The notes below the pieces were generated by a model. The model had not been told where the DNA came from and did no database searches. It saw only the letters and a list, made by a program, of their open reading frames with translations. From Thermodesulfatator atlanticus (GTDB lineage Bacteria; Desulfobacterota; Thermodesulfobacteria; Thermodesulfobacteriales; Thermodesulfatatoraceae): a DNA stretch of 17,723 nucleotides. This document shows positions 6,228-14,769 of this stretch, piece by piece (the stretch's first letter is position 1; each line of letters begins with the position of its first letter). Position numbers and translations under genes: made by a program. The stretch is from the NCBI GenBank assembly GCA_011321895.1, contig DROK01000172.1, positions 1-17,723 of the forward strand, given 5' to 3'.

Positions 6228-8488
6228 GGTCCTTCTCCTTTGACGATTTTGGAAAGCCCTTTAAGGGCTTCTGGGTAGATGCTGCGCAAATGAATATCTC
6301 GCTGCGGGAAGGGGATTTCGATGCCGGCCTCGGTCAAGGCCTTATGGAGGGCGTAGTAATAATCACTTTTGATACCCGTCATGGCCCGGTTGACCTCCGA
6401 TTGTCTGATCCAGACGGCCAGCTCAAAGTCAAGGCTGCTTTCACCAAAACCGACAAACCGAACCCTTATGGGATGGGCTGGGTCTTCCCGGGTAATGGGT
6501 ACGGAACGTGCGGCTTTAGTAGCCACTTCGCGGACTTTTTCAGGGTCGGTCCCGTAAGCCACGCCAAAAGGAATCAAGATCCTGCGCCAGTCGTCATCGT
6601 AAGTCCAGGTGGAAATGCGCTGGGAGATAAATTCTGAGTTAGGGACGATGATTTCCAGGGCGTCGAAGGTGCGAATAACCGTGCTGCGGATATTGATCTT
6701 TTTGACCACGCCGATGGTGCCGTCTTCAAACTGGACCAGGTCCCCCACTTTGATACTCCGTTCGGAAAGGAGGATGATACCGGAGACAAAATTGTTGGCG
6801 ATGGTCTGCAGCCCAAAACCGATTCCCACCGAAAGGGCCCCGAAGATGAGGGCGATCTGACTCATATTGATCCCGGCGGTTGAAAGGGCCACCAGGGCAA
6901 GCAGGCAGATCATAAGGTAATAGCTCAGGGTGGAAAGGGAGTTCACCACGCCGGGGGCCATGCCCAGATGTTTGACCAGGAACCGTTCGATCCTCCGGCG
7001 GATCAACTTGAGGACGATGAGCCCCACGGTAAGGACGAAGACGAGCTTGAAAAAGCTAAGTACGGTAAAAGTGGTCTCTCCTGATTTCCAGAGGGGGTAA
7101 TAGAGTATGGCCTTCACGGTGGTGGCACTGCGCTGGTAAATCTTTTTAAACCGGTTGAATCCCCGCTGCCAGAGGCTCAGGTGTGATTTCCAGAGAAAGA
7201 GCAGGGTTTCTTCTTCAAAGATCAGGGTGCGCAGGGCCTCCTTCTTTTTTTGAAGGAGGTTTTTCAGGGTATTTAGGGTAGCAAGGAGGTCTTGGCTTTC
7301 TTTTATCAGGAGACCCAGATAGTTTTTGGGCTTTTGGGCCCGCTCTTCCTGGTAGAAGCGAAGGTTTCCCTTTATGAGGGCGGTCTTTTCTTCAAGGTAG
7401 TTGAGGCGGAAAACCAGGTTCTGTTCCTGGGCCTTTAAGGCCTCAAGTTGCGTCTCATAGTCTTCCAGCCGGTGAGGCCTTTCTTTCACGGGGAGCTTGG
7501 CCCTGACAGCGGCAAAGTCGTACCAAAACTTCGCCCGCTTGAGCTTGAGACCGAGGATATCTTCTTGTACCTCAAGGATTTTGGTACGGGTTTCGTAAAG
7601 GTCTTTTCTTGTTTCGTAGAACTTTCTCTTGTAGGGGGTTTGAGAGGAGTGCAGTTTGGTAAGCCTTATTTCAAGCAGGGCCAGCTTTCGGGCCAGCTCT
7701 TCCCTGAGGGCCTGGTTGGTTTTTTTCAGATTTTCCAGGTCCTTCTCTGTCTTTTCGATTTCCTTTTTAAGCTCGGCTACTTCTTTGGGGCGGATCTTGA
7801 CTTTCTCGTAAAGTATTGCGAGGTCCTTTTCCCAGTCGTTTTCCAGGCTTATAAGCTGATTTAGGCGTTCTGCGGTACGTTCTAATTCAAGCTTGGCCAG
7901 GGCGTATCGGGCCTGAAGGTTCAGGAGTTCAGCGAGTTTCAGGTAGGCTTCGGGGCTGGGTCCTTTCTGGGCCAGGAGAAGATAGTTGCGGAAGACCTCT
8001 TCCAGGGTTTTTTCCAGGCGGTCAAGCTCTTCTTTTTCAAGCTCCCTTTTTCCTTTCAGGGTCTCTATCTGGTGGTTTAACTGGAAACCGAAATCCACGA
8101 ATTCTTTAAGATCTGAAAGCCCGGGCGCCTTTTTGGGAAGAGGGGGAAGAGTAAGGGCGGGCGGCAATTTTTGCCCTGCTTCGAATTCGATTTTTTGCCA
8201 GAGAAAGGGGAGATTTTCCAAAAGTTCTTGGGCTTCTTTAAGGGTTTTTTGGGCCTTTTTATCTTTGGGCTTAAGGCCTTGGAGTTCCTTTAAGAGGCGA
8301 GAAAGGAGTTTTTTCTGGGCCTCAAAAAAGGCCTTTCGCTTGGCCGGGTCCTTCTCAAGGTAGCGCAGGTCTTTGGCCCGTTCAGGGAGAGGAAGATGGC
8401 CGGCAGACTGGGCCATGGCCTGGGCGCCCAAGAGGGACAGAATTAGAACTTGAACAAGCAAAACAAGCTTTGCTAAATAAAGGGCCAT
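6224..8488 (-). CDS. Large MscS-family mechanosensitive channel with long periplasmic coiled-coil region
   Basis: 754 residues from ATG 8488, which has GAGG 9 nt upstream. A longer frame from 8575 would add a tail that antisense-overlaps the lipoprotein gene and lacks support. Residues 1 to about 22 form a signal peptide ([10 protein letters not shown]). Residues of about 30-460 are charged, Leu/Glu/Lys-rich coiled coil, as in the periplasmic part of MscK-type channels. Hydrophobic segments lie near 479-495 and 521-540, and the pore helix near 543-570 ends in [20 protein letters not shown]. The MscS beta domain follows ([17 protein letters not shown] and the VPNSEFIS loop), then a C-terminal alpha/beta domain. 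Channels of this type release solutes under hypo-osmotic shock. The gene is first in a tight minus-strand operon with ispF, uvrC and the FmdE-family gene. Its start codon shares bases with the divergent lipoprotein gene, so its promoter must lie inside that gene. Confidence 0.9.
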   Translation of the reverse strand: MALYLAKLVLLVQVLILSLLGAQAMAQSAGHLPLPERAKDLRYLEKDPAKRKAFFEAQKKLLSRLLKELQGLKPKDKKAQKTLKEAQELLENLPFLWQKIEFEAGQKLPPALTLPPLPKKAPGLSDLKEFVDFGFQLNHQIETLKGKRELEKEELDRLEKTLEEVFRNYLLLAQKGPSPEAYLKLAELLNLQARYALAKLELERTAERLNQLISLENDWEKDLAILYEKVKIRPKEVAELKKEIEKTEKDLENLKKTNQALREELARKLALLEIRLTKLHSSQTPYKRKFYETRKDLYETRTKILEVQEDILGLKLKRAKFWYDFAAVRAKLPVKERPHRLEDYETQLEALKAQEQNLVFRLNYLEEKTALIKGNLRFYQEERAQKPKNYLGLLIKESQDLLATLNTLKNLLQKKKEALRTLIFEEETLLFLWKSHLSLWQRGFNRFKKIYQRSATTVKAILYYPLWKSGETTFTVLSFFKLVFVLTVGLIVLKLIRRRIERFLVKHLGMAPGVVNSLSTLSYYLMICLLALVALSTAGINMSQIALIFGALSVGIGFGLQTIANNFVSGIILLSERSIKVGDLVQFEDGTIGVVKKINIRSTVIRTFDALEIIVPNSEFISQRISTWTYDDDWRRILIPFGVAYGTDPEKVREVATKAARSVPITREDPAHPIRVRFVGFGESSLDFELAVWIRQSEVNRAMTGIKSDYYYALHKALTEAGIEIPFPQRDIHLRSIYPEALKGLSKIVKGEGP

Positions 8489-9554
8489 GCTGATCGGCCT
8501 CGTATTCTTTTTGGCGCTCCTGCTCGGGGGGTGTGCGAGTGTCGGGCCCAAGGCGCTCAAAGATGCTCGCTTCAACTACAACCTCGCCGTACAGATTTCC
8601 GCTAACGAACAAATGTTACTCAACTTGGTACGCCTGCGCTACCGGGACAACCCGGTCTTTCTTGAAATTACCAATATTTCCACCCAGTTTTCCCTCTCAA
8701 CCGGGGCAAACGCCGGGGCCGAAGTCAAAGAAGTCTATCCCGATACTTATTCTCTGGGGCTTGGTCTTTCTTATGCAGAAAAGCCTACCATTTCCTTCTC
8801 TCCCCTCCACGGCGAACAGTTCGTAAAGCGGCTCCTCTCTCCCATTCCGCTCGAACACTTGATTTTGCTCCTTAATTCAGGCTGGCGGGTGGACCGCGTC
8901 TTGCGTCTTTGCGTGCAGCGCATCCAAAATTTTGAAAACGCGGCAACCGCCTCCGGCCCCACCCCGGAGCTCAAACCTGAATTTGAGGATTTCTTGAAAA
9001 TAGCCAGGTTGATGCAACAATTGTACGCCAAAAAATATATAGATTTCGTCTACCGCAACATAGACCAGAAGATCTACGCCGGTATTCAGGTCCATCCCGC
9101 CGGGGAAAAGGCCCCGGAACTGAAACTTTGGCGCCAGCTACTTGGCCTGAAACCCCGCAGTTTTTACCCCTTCACCCCGGAGCTGGCGCTTGAGAGCGAT
9201 TTTTATATCACCTTGCAGACCCGCTCCTTGATCGGGGTGCTTTTTTATCTCTCGCACGGGGTCATACCCCCTGAAACAGACCTCAAGAAAGGAAAAATTA
9301 CCCTTACCCGTTATCCTGACGGACGCCCCTTTGATTGGCGTGAGCTCCTGGGGGACCTTTTCGTGGTGAGGGTCAGTCAAACCTTCCCCGCAGAGGCCGC
9401 GGTGGCGGTCCGTTACCGGGGACACTGGTTCTACATTTCAGATTATGACCTGAACACCAAATCAACCTTTGTCCTCCTGGGGCAGCTCTTTGTACTTGAG
9501 GCCGGTAAAGAAAAGGGTCTCGTCCCCTTACTCACTATTCCCATTGGGCAATAG
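8487..9554 (+). CDS. Uncharacterised conserved lipoprotein
   Basis: 355 residues. The N-terminus is a hydrophobic signal ending in a lipobox-like LLGGC, with C16 as the likely lipidated residue; the n-region has no Lys or Arg, which is unusual. A TAA at 8478-8480 in the same frame excludes an upstream start, so ATG 8487 is the longest possible reading, with AAGGG just before it. The segment NEQMLLNLVRLRYRDNPVFLEITNI (split here as NEQMLLNLVRLRYRD and NPVFLEITNI) and the C-terminal WFYISDYDLNTKSTFVLLGQLF resemble a family of uncharacterised lipoproteins I have seen in proteobacteria. I know no assigned function. It is divergent from the MscS-family gene with no intergenic space. Downstream, a 51-bp gap with a promoter candidate separates it from the J-protein operon. 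Confidence 0.8.
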   Translation: MLIGLVFFLALLLGGCASVGPKALKDARFNYNLAVQISANEQMLLNLVRLRYRDNPVFLEITNISTQFSLSTGANAGAEVKEVYPDTYSLGLGLSYAEKPTISFSPLHGEQFVKRLLSPIPLEHLILLLNSGWRVDRVLRLCVQRIQNFENAATASGPTPELKPEFEDFLKIARLMQQLYAKKYIDFVYRNIDQKIYAGIQVHPAGEKAPELKLWRQLLGLKPRSFYPFTPELALESDFYITLQTRSLIGVLFYLSHGVIPPETDLKKGKITLTRYPDGRPFDWRELLGDLFVVRVSQTFPAEAAVAVRYRGHWFYISDYDLNTKSTFVLLGQLFVLEAGKEKGLVPLLTIPIGQ

Positions 9555-9572
9555 CTGGTTAAAGACTACAAT
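9544..9572 (+). promoter_or_regulatory. Candidate promoter for the J-protein/lysC/cimA/cooC operon
   Basis: TACAAT at 9567-9572 (5 of 6 to the -10 consensus) lies 17 bp after TTGGGC at 9544-9549 (a weak -35 overlapping the end of the lipoprotein gene). It would give a leader of about 27 nt, too short for a riboswitch or attenuator. The position, in the only gap before four tightly spaced genes, supports it. Confidence 0.35.
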
Positions 9573-9605
9573 TTAGGTTACATTTCTCTTTTCCAAAGGT
9601 GGTCC

Positions 9606-9908
9606 ATGGGGCGTGACCGGTGGCAAAAAATCGAAGAAGCCCGGGTCCTTTTGGGGCTTCCGGTGCAGACTTCCCGGGCCGAGATTAGGGCCCGTTACCG
9701 GAAGCTGGCCGCCAAGTTGCACCCGGATCACGCCGGGGACGAGGAGGCCATGCGGAGGCTTAACGAGGCTTACGCCCTGCTGATGGAATATTGCGAACAC
9801 TACCGCATTGATCTTGCCCCGAATGACCGCGGGGCAGACCCGGAAGAGTGGTGGTTTTTACACTTTGGCGAAGACCCGGTGTGGGGTGGAAAGAAGGAGG
9901 ACGATTAA
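9606..9908 (+). CDS. Small stand-alone J-domain protein
   Basis: 100 residues. A DnaJ-like domain covers about residues 10-70: ARVLLGLPVQTSRAEIRARY, KLAAKLHPDHAGD with the HPD motif at 39-41 (needed to stimulate DnaK ATPase), and RRLNEAYALLMEY. No Gly/Phe-rich, zinc or C-terminal substrate domains follow, only an acidic tail (DPEEWWFLHFGEDPVWGGKKEDD, here read at about 78-100), so it is not a classical DnaJ. It probably recruits DnaK to a specific client. AGGTGG at 9597-9602 precedes the ATG. It is the first gene of the operon, and lysC starts three bases after its stop. Why a co-chaperone leads an amino-acid operon is unclear. Confidence 0.85.
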   Translation: MGRDRWQKIEEARVLLGLPVQTSRAEIRARYRKLAAKLHPDHAGDEEAMRRLNEAYALLMEYCEHYRIDLAPNDRGADPEEWWFLHFGEDPVWGGKKEDD

Positions 9909-9911
9909 GAA

Positions 9912-11138
9912 ATGTTGGTGGTACAGAAATACGGAGGCACTTCGGTAGGAGATCTGGAGCGGATCCGTAACGTGGCCAGAAGGATTGCCAGATACAAGGA
10001 AGAAGGCCACGACGTAGTGGTGGTGGTCTCTGCCATGGCCGGGGAGACAGACCGTCTGCTGAACCTGGCCCACGAGCTGGTAGAAGAGCCGAGCCCCCGG
10101 GAACTTGACATGCTGGTGGCCACCGGTGAGCAGGTCTCTTCCGCCCTGCTGGCCATGGCCTTAAACGCCATGGGATATCCGGCCAAGGCCCTGGTGGCCT
10201 TTCAGATTCCGATCAAGACCGACGAGCTTTTTGGCAAGGCCCGTATCCGTGATATCGCCACCGACCGTATGCTTGAGGAACTTAAAAAGGGCTACATCCT
10301 CATCATTGCCGGGTTCCAGGGCATCACCGAAGGAGGGGACATTACAACTCTTGGTCGCGGAGGTTCTGACACCACGGCGGTGGCCATCGCAGCCGCCTTG
10401 GGGGCAGACGTGTGTGAAATTTTTACCGACGTGGACGGGGTCTATACCGCTGATCCACGCATCGTGCCCAAGGCACGCAAGATAAAGCGCATCTCTTACG
10501 ACGAAATGCTTGAGCTGGCCAGCATGGGGGCCAAGGTTTTGGAGATCCGTTCGGTGGAATTTGCCAAAATTTATAAGGTGCCGGTTCACGTAAGGTCCAG
10601 TTTTTCCGACGAGCCGGGGACGATGGTGGTGGAGGAGGACGAAACCATGGAAAAGGTCCTTGTTTCAGGGGTTACGTACAACCGTAACGAGGCCCGTATT
10701 TCCCTTTACGGAGTGCCTGACAGGCCAGGGGTAGCGGCTCAGATTTTTGGGCCCATTGCTGAAGCCGGTATCGTGGTTGACATGATCATCCAGACCGGAC
10801 GTCCTGACGGGCGGGCAGACATGACTTTTACCGTACCCAAGACCGATTTTAAAAAGACGTTGAGGCTGGTAGAAGGGCTGGCAGAAAAGCTGGGGCTTGA
10901 AAAGATAGAAGGTGCTGAAGAGATCGCCAAGGTCTCCATCGTGGGGGCTGGTATGCGGGCCCACCCCGGGGTCGCGGCCAAGATGTTTGAAGTCCTGGCC
11001 CAACATGGGATCAATATCCACATGATTTCTACCTCCGAGATCAAGATCTCTTGCGTCATCGACGAGAAATACACGGAGCTTGCGGTACGGGCCCTGCACG
11101 AAGCCTTTGGCCTTGATCGTGAGCCAGAGGAAGAATAA
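9912..11138 (+). CDS. lysC: Aspartate kinase
   Basis: The enzyme phosphorylates aspartate, the first step towards lysine, threonine, methionine and isoleucine precursors. 408 residues. Seen: [10 protein letters not shown] at 5-14 (ATP/aspartate site); [36 protein letters not shown] (here [16 protein letters not shown]); and [16 protein letters not shown]. Two ACT domains follow at roughly 254-335 and 339-408, including [16 protein letters not shown] and [15 protein letters not shown], so feedback control by lysine and/or threonine is expected. There is no fused homoserine dehydrogenase. AGGAGG at 9896-9901 serves as ribosome-binding site. cimA follows after 17 bp, which links two branches of amino-acid synthesis in one transcript. 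Confidence 0.97.
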   Translation: MLVVQKYGGTSVGDLERIRNVARRIARYKEEGHDVVVVVSAMAGETDRLLNLAHELVEEPSPRELDMLVATGEQVSSALLAMALNAMGYPAKALVAFQIPIKTDELFGKARIRDIATDRMLEELKKGYILIIAGFQGITEGGDITTLGRGGSDTTAVAIAAALGADVCEIFTDVDGVYTADPRIVPKARKIKRISYDEMLELASMGAKVLEIRSVEFAKIYKVPVHVRSSFSDEPGTMVVEEDETMEKVLVSGVTYNRNEARISLYGVPDRPGVAAQIFGPIAEAGIVVDMIIQTGRPDGRADMTFTVPKTDFKKTLRLVEGLAEKLGLEKIEGAEEIAKVSIVGAGMRAHPGVAAKMFEVLAQHGINIHMISTSEIKISCVIDEKYTELAVRALHEAFGLDREPEEE

Positions 11139-11155
11139 GGCTTAAGGGGTCTTTT

Positions 11156-12754
11156 ATGCCTCGAAAGATAGAATTTTACGACACCACTTTGCGGGACGGC
11201 ACCCAGGCCGAAGATTTCAACCTTTCGGTGGAAGATAAATTAAGGGTGGCCCAGAAGCTTGACGAGCTAGGGATCGACTATATCGAAGGCGGCTGGCCTG
11301 GCTCAAACCCCAAAGACGCGCGTTTTTTCCGCGAGGTCCGGGAAATCAAGTTCAAACACGCCAAAATAGCGGCCTTTGGCAGTACCCACCACCCGCGCAA
11401 ACGCCCGGAAGAAGACACCAACCTGCGGGCCCTGATAGAAGCCCGGACCCCGGTCATTACCATTTTTGGAAAGAGCTGGGATATCCACGTAAAAGAGGCC
11501 CTTAAAACCACGCTGGAACGCAACCTGGAAATCATCGAGGCCTCGGTGGCCTATCTCAAGCCCCATTGCGAAAAACTCTTTTACGACGCCGAACATTTCT
11601 TTGACGGCTTTAAGGAAAACCGGGACTACGCCGTGGCCACCCTCAAAAAGGCCAGGGAGGCCGGGGCCGACGTCCTGGTCCTCTGTGACACCAACGGGGG
11701 AACGCTGCCGCACGAAATCGTAGAAATTATGCGGGAGGTCAAAAAAAGGCTGGGCAAAGGGGTGAGCCTGGGGATTCACGCCCACAACGATACCGAATGC
11801 GCCGTAGCCAACTCCCTTATGGCGGTCCTTGAAGGGGCCGTCCAGGTCCAGGGGACCATCAACGGCTTTGGGGAGCGCTGTGGGAACGCCAACCTCTGCT
11901 CCATCATCCCCAATCTGCTCCTCAAGATGGGGTATGAGGCCGAGGCCAAAAAGAACCTCCATAAACTGACGGAAGTTTCCCGTTACGTCTGTGAAATCGC
12001 CAATATCCCTCACCCGCGCTATTTGCCGTACGTGGGGCGGAGTGCCTTTGCCCACAAGGGAGGGGTGCACGTTTCCGCGGTTATGCGTCAGCCGCGCACT
12101 TACGAACATATCGCCCCGGAGCTGGTCGGGAATACCCGGCGGATCCTGGTCTCTGACCTTTCCGGGCGCAGCAATATCCTTTACAAGGCCCAGCAGTTTG
12201 GCATCCGTCTTGAGACCGACGACCCCATGGTCACCAAGATCGTGGAGGAGGTCAAGAAACGGGAGGCAGAAGGGTACCAATTTGAGGCGGCCGAGGCCTC
12301 CCTTGAACTTTTGATGTACCGCCTGATCGGTGAGCCCAAACAGTATTTTGAACTCTTGGGTTACCGGGTTTTTGACATGCAAAACCCGGAAGAGGGGCAC
12401 CCTCTGGTGGAGGCCACGGTGATGGTCCGGGTCCCTCCAGGGGTAGGAGAGGTGGAACACACGGCGGCCTCTGGGAACGGGCCGGTAAACGCCCTTGATA
12501 ACGCCATCCGGAAGGCCCTTGAACGGTTTTATCCCCAACTCAAGGAAATGGTCTTGGAAGACTATAAAGTCCGGGTCCTTCCAGGCAGCCCCGGCACAGG
12601 GGCCATGGTACGGGTGCTTATCTTCTCAAGGGACCAGCAAGACCGCTGGGGTACGGTAGGGGTCTCACACGACATCTTGGAGGCCAGCTGTAAGGCCCTA
12701 GTAGACAGTTTGACTTACAAACTTTTTAAGGACCGCCATAAAAAGAAGAGTTAG
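11156..12754 (+). CDS. cimA: (R)-citramalate synthase
   Basis: By homology it condenses acetyl-CoA and pyruvate to citramalate, giving a threonine-independent start to isoleucine synthesis. 532 residues. Seen: [20 protein letters not shown] at 5-24 (R13 and D14 catalytic); the metal-site [15 protein letters not shown] near residue 207; and [12 protein letters not shown]. The C-terminal part (about 390-528) is the LeuA-type regulatory domain with [14 protein letters not shown], which points to isoleucine feedback. The sequence style ([25 protein letters not shown]) matches the citramalate synthase group rather than 2-isopropylmalate or homocitrate synthases, but substrate choice is inferred. 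AAGGGG precedes ATG 11156. It sits between lysC and the CooC/AcsF-like gene. Confidence 0.92.
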   Translation: MPRKIEFYDTTLRDGTQAEDFNLSVEDKLRVAQKLDELGIDYIEGGWPGSNPKDARFFREVREIKFKHAKIAAFGSTHHPRKRPEEDTNLRALIEARTPVITIFGKSWDIHVKEALKTTLERNLEIIEASVAYLKPHCEKLFYDAEHFFDGFKENRDYAVATLKKAREAGADVLVLCDTNGGTLPHEIVEIMREVKKRLGKGVSLGIHAHNDTECAVANSLMAVLEGAVQVQGTINGFGERCGNANLCSIIPNLLLKMGYEAEAKKNLHKLTEVSRYVCEIANIPHPRYLPYVGRSAFAHKGGVHVSAVMRQPRTYEHIAPELVGNTRRILVSDLSGRSNILYKAQQFGIRLETDDPMVTKIVEEVKKREAEGYQFEAAEASLELLMYRLIGEPKQYFELLGYRVFDMQNPEEGHPLVEATVMVRVPPGVGEVEHTAASGNGPVNALDNAIRKALERFYPQLKEMVLEDYKVRVLPGSPGTGAMVRVLIFSRDQQDRWGTVGVSHDILEASCKALVDSLTYKLFKDRHKKKS

Positions 12755-12763
12755 GGGGGAGAA

Positions 12764-13531
12764 GTGTCACAGACCATCGCTTTAGCCGGTAAAGGTGGAA
12801 CCGGTAAGACCACCGTGGCCGCCCTTTTGGTCAAATACCTTACCGAGACGGGTAAAACCCCGGTCTTAGCGGTGGACGCAGATCCCAACGCCAATCTCAA
12901 CGAACTCCTGGGGGTGGAGGTAGAGGTAACCCTCGGGGAGATTAAAAACGAGCTGCGTACCGCGGTGCCGGAGAGCATGGCCCGGGGAGATTTTATCGAG
13001 ATGCGGTTAAACGAAGCCATCATTGAGGCCCAGGGCTTTGACCTCATCGTGATGGGGCAACCAGAGGGCCCGGGGTGTTACTGCGCGGCCCACGCCTTTT
13101 TGTCTCAGGCCCTGGAAAAACTCATGCGGCATTACGCCTACGTGGTGGTGGATAACGAGGCGGGGATGGAACATCTCTCAAGGCTTAACATGCGCAAGAT
13201 TGACCACCTCCTGGTGGTTTCTGACGCCTCTTCCCGGGGGGTGATGACCGCAGGCCGTATCGCTGAGCTCATAAAACCCCTTCAACTAGAGGTGGGCAAG
13301 GTCTGGCTTTTGGTGAACCGGGCTCCGGGCCAAATCCCCCCGGCCCTTGATGATTACGTCCGGCAGATCTGTGCTGAAAAAAAGATGGAATTTTTAGGCT
13401 ATCTCAAAGAAAGCCCGGAAATCTTTGAGGCTGAAATAGAACGCAGGCCGTTACTTGCTCTTCCCAAAGAAAGCAAAGTCTATCAGGAGGCCACCGCCCT
13501 TTTTGAAAGGTTGTTGAGCAAGGGGGCCTAA
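12764..13531 (+). CDS. CooC/AcsF-type ATPase for nickel insertion into CO dehydrogenase/acetyl-CoA synthase
   Basis: 255 residues starting with GTG 12764, preceded by a strong GGGGGGAG. A deviant Walker A, AGKGGTGKTT (8-17), has the signature lysine K10 and P-loop K15, placing it in the SIMIBI MinD/ParA class. AVDADPNANLNELLG follows. The CXC motif in EGPGCYCAAHAFL (C105 and C107) is the metal-binding pair of CooC-type proteins, which bind Ni at a dimer interface and mature the Ni cluster of CO dehydrogenase or acetyl-CoA synthase. This motif excludes plain ParA or MinD. No cdh/acs genes are in the window, so the client enzyme is inferred. It is the last gene of the operon, and a terminator overlaps its stop codon. 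Confidence 0.9.
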   Translation: MSQTIALAGKGGTGKTTVAALLVKYLTETGKTPVLAVDADPNANLNELLGVEVEVTLGEIKNELRTAVPESMARGDFIEMRLNEAIIEAQGFDLIVMGQPEGPGCYCAAHAFLSQALEKLMRHYAYVVVDNEAGMEHLSRLNMRKIDHLLVVSDASSRGVMTAGRIAELIKPLQLEVGKVWLLVNRAPGQIPPALDDYVRQICAEKKMEFLGYLKESPEIFEAEIERRPLLALPKESKVYQEATALFERLLSKGA

Positions 13532-13545
13532 GCCCCCCTTTGTTT
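13522..13545 (+). terminator. Intrinsic terminator at the end of the lysC-cimA-cooC operon
   Basis: GGGGGC (13522-13527) pairs with GCCCCC (13532-13537) around a CTAA loop, followed by the T-rich TTTGTTT (13539-13545). The gene's stop TAA (13529-13531) lies in the loop. On the opposite strand, the hairpin comes 12 bp past the stop of the small secreted-protein gene, but no T-run follows in that direction, so service as its terminator would be weak. Confidence 0.8.
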
Positions 13546-13548
13546 GCT

Positions 13549-13752
13549 CTAGCAACCTTCCACGGCCTTTTTCTTCATGGGCTTAATTTTGACCGTGTCG
13601 CCTACCTTGCACTTGCACTTGCCCTTGAGCTCGATGACCATGGTTTTGCCTTCCATTTCCTTAACGGTCCCCTTGCAGGTTTTGGCAAGCGCCGTCCCGG
13701 AAACCCCCATGAAAGATACCGCCATAAGCAGAGCCAATACCCTTTTCTTCAT
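13549..13752 (-). CDS. Small secreted protein with four cysteines, function unknown
   Basis: 67 residues, with a strong Shine-Dalgarno GGAGG 7 nt before ATG 13752. Residues 1-23 are a clear signal peptide (MKKRVLALLMAV..., cleavage after ALA). The mature chain of 44 residues is basic, with C26, C46, C48 and a terminal C67. The pattern CKGTVKEMEGKTMVIEL then KVGDTVKIKP looks like a short beta-strand protein. Four cysteines in 44 residues, including CKC, fit metal binding or two disulfides, but nothing identifies the ligand. It stands alone, convergent to the cooC-like gene and divergent from the L,D-transpeptidase. I do not recognise a named family. Confidence 0.8.
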   Translation of the reverse strand: MKKRVLALLMAVSFMGVSGTALAKTCKGTVKEMEGKTMVIELKGKCKCKVGDTVKIKPMKKKAVEGC

Positions 13753-13780
13753 AACAACACCTCCTCAGAGTTTGAAAAAA

Positions 13781-13797
13781 TAGTTTAATATAAACTA
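13781..13797. promoter_or_regulatory. 17-bp perfect palindrome between divergent genes, candidate operator
   Basis: TAGTTTA and TAAACTA are exact reverse complements around an ATA centre. The site lies between the small secreted-protein gene (start 13752) and the L,D-transpeptidase gene (start 13832), in an AT-rich gap of 79 bp. It overlaps the candidate -10 of the minus-strand promoter, as expected for a dimeric repressor site. No regulator gene is adjacent. Confidence 0.5.
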
Positions 13798-13810
13798 AGC
13801 AAGTTGCCAG
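13782..13810 (-). promoter_or_regulatory. Candidate promoter for the small secreted-protein gene
   Basis: Read on the minus strand, CTGGCA (13810-13805, 4 of 6) and TAAACT (13787-13782, 4 of 6) are 17 bp apart. The -10 is inside the 17-bp palindrome. Both hexamers are weak, so the palindrome is the firmer observation. Confidence 0.3.
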
Positions 13811-13831
13811 AATTTTTGAAACTTATTTTTG

Positions 13832-14767
13832 ATGACGTTAACCTTTAAAAAAGAGAAAATAGGGCTTATAGTGCTCTTTAATAGCTGTTTTCTCCTCTTT
13901 TCCTTGCTTTTTTTTCGTTTTTCTTTGGCGCAAGACTTGATCATCATAGAAAAATTCTCCCGCACCCTTTACCTCGTTAGGGATGGCCAGATCCTCAGGG
14001 CTTATCCGGTCTCTCTGGGCTGGAACCCGAACGGTCCCAAAAAAGTCCGGGGAGACGGGGCCACCCCGGAGGGAATTTATGAAATCATCGCTAAAAGGCC
14101 TTCGGCCAAATACGGTCTCTTTTTGGCCCTGGACTACCCCAATTTAAAAGACGTCAATCTGGCCTGGTGGGAGGGAAGACTCTCTTACGAAGAATACTTG
14201 ATATGCATTGAAGCAGCCCAGAAAAAACGGCCCAACCCTTCCTGCCCTTTAGGCTTTGGTATAGGGATCCACGGGGGCGGTGTTTTTCGGGAGGAGGAAG
14301 GGAAAAAGATAAGGGATTGGACGTATGGTTGTATTGCCCTGAATGACGCCGATATCAAAGAGCTGAGCCGTCTGGTCTCTTTGGGGATCCCGGTCTTTAT
14401 CTATGATCTCAAAAGGCCCCTTTTTGAAATCTTAAAAAACGTGGTCTTTCCCGTGGAAGTTCCCGGGACCAGACTGTTGCCCTGGTGGGGGGAATGGGAG
14501 TTTAATTTAAAGGGATTGGTTTTGCGGGCCTCCCTCTGGGAGAATCATCAGGGCTTGCGCCGTTTGATATTGTTTGGCCTTGAATCTTCTTCAAAAAAAC
14601 TCCTTTTTTATTACCGGGACGACAATGCAGACGGGGTCCTTTCTAGCTGGGAGAGAAAAAATTCTCTGTTTCATCCGCTTTGGGCTTACGACCGGGTGCA
14701 GCAAAAGATTTTGGAATTATTGCCGGTCTGGGTTGAGAAAAAATTAGCCCACGGGAAAGGAGGTTAG
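13832..14767 (+). CDS. L,D-transpeptidase (YkuD family) with C-terminal extension
   Basis: 311 residues from ATG 13832; a TTG immediately before it is in frame but unlikely. No Shine-Dalgarno is visible before ATG 13832. GTG 13871, preceded by AGGG, is an alternative but would lose the positive n-region (KKEK). The N-terminus is a signal peptide or anchor with a long hydrophobic stretch up to about residue 33. The YkuD domain (about 35-192) has H147 in GIGIHGGG and the catalytic C167 in DWTYGCIAL. Such enzymes make 3-3 cross-links or attach proteins to peptidoglycan in the periplasm. The tail (about 195-311) is not a known binding domain to me, but residues 263-274 fit the EF-hand calcium loop: D263, N265, D267, G268, L270, S271, E274. 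The last codons contain the AGGAGG used by panC. Confidence 0.88.
   Translation: MTLTFKKEKIGLIVLFNSCFLLFSLLFFRFSLAQDLIIIEKFSRTLYLVRDGQILRAYPVSLGWNPNGPKKVRGDGATPEGIYEIIAKRPSAKYGLFLALDYPNLKDVNLAWWEGRLSYEEYLICIEAAQKKRPNPSCPLGFGIGIHGGGVFREEEGKKIRDWTYGCIALNDADIKELSRLVSLGIPVFIYDLKRPLFEILKNVVFPVEVPGTRLLPWWGEWEFNLKGLVLRASLWENHQGLRRLILFGLESSSKKLLFYYRDDNADGVLSSWERKNSLFHPLWAYDRVQQKILELLPVWVEKKLAHGKGG
14756..14763 (+). promoter_or_regulatory. Ribosome-binding site that decides the panC start
   Basis: AAAGGAGG, a near-perfect Shine-Dalgarno, ends at 14763 within the last codons of the L,D-transpeptidase gene. It is 6 nt before the ATC at 14770 and 15 nt before the first canonical candidate, TTG at 14779. 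The spacing favours the ATC. Confidence 0.7.
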
Positions 14768-14769
14768 CC

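Noticed and set aside
9555..9605. Lysine riboswitch or leader attenuator before the aspartate kinase operon
   Set aside because: The gap is only 51 bp and the putative leader about 27 nt, far too short for a lysine riboswitch, and no leader peptide rich in Lys or Thr is seen.
12764..13531. ParA/MinD-type partition or division ATPase
   Set aside because: The deviant Walker A is shared, but the CXC motif (C105, C107) in EGPGCYCA and the overall pattern match CooC/AcsF; there is no ParB or parS-like context.
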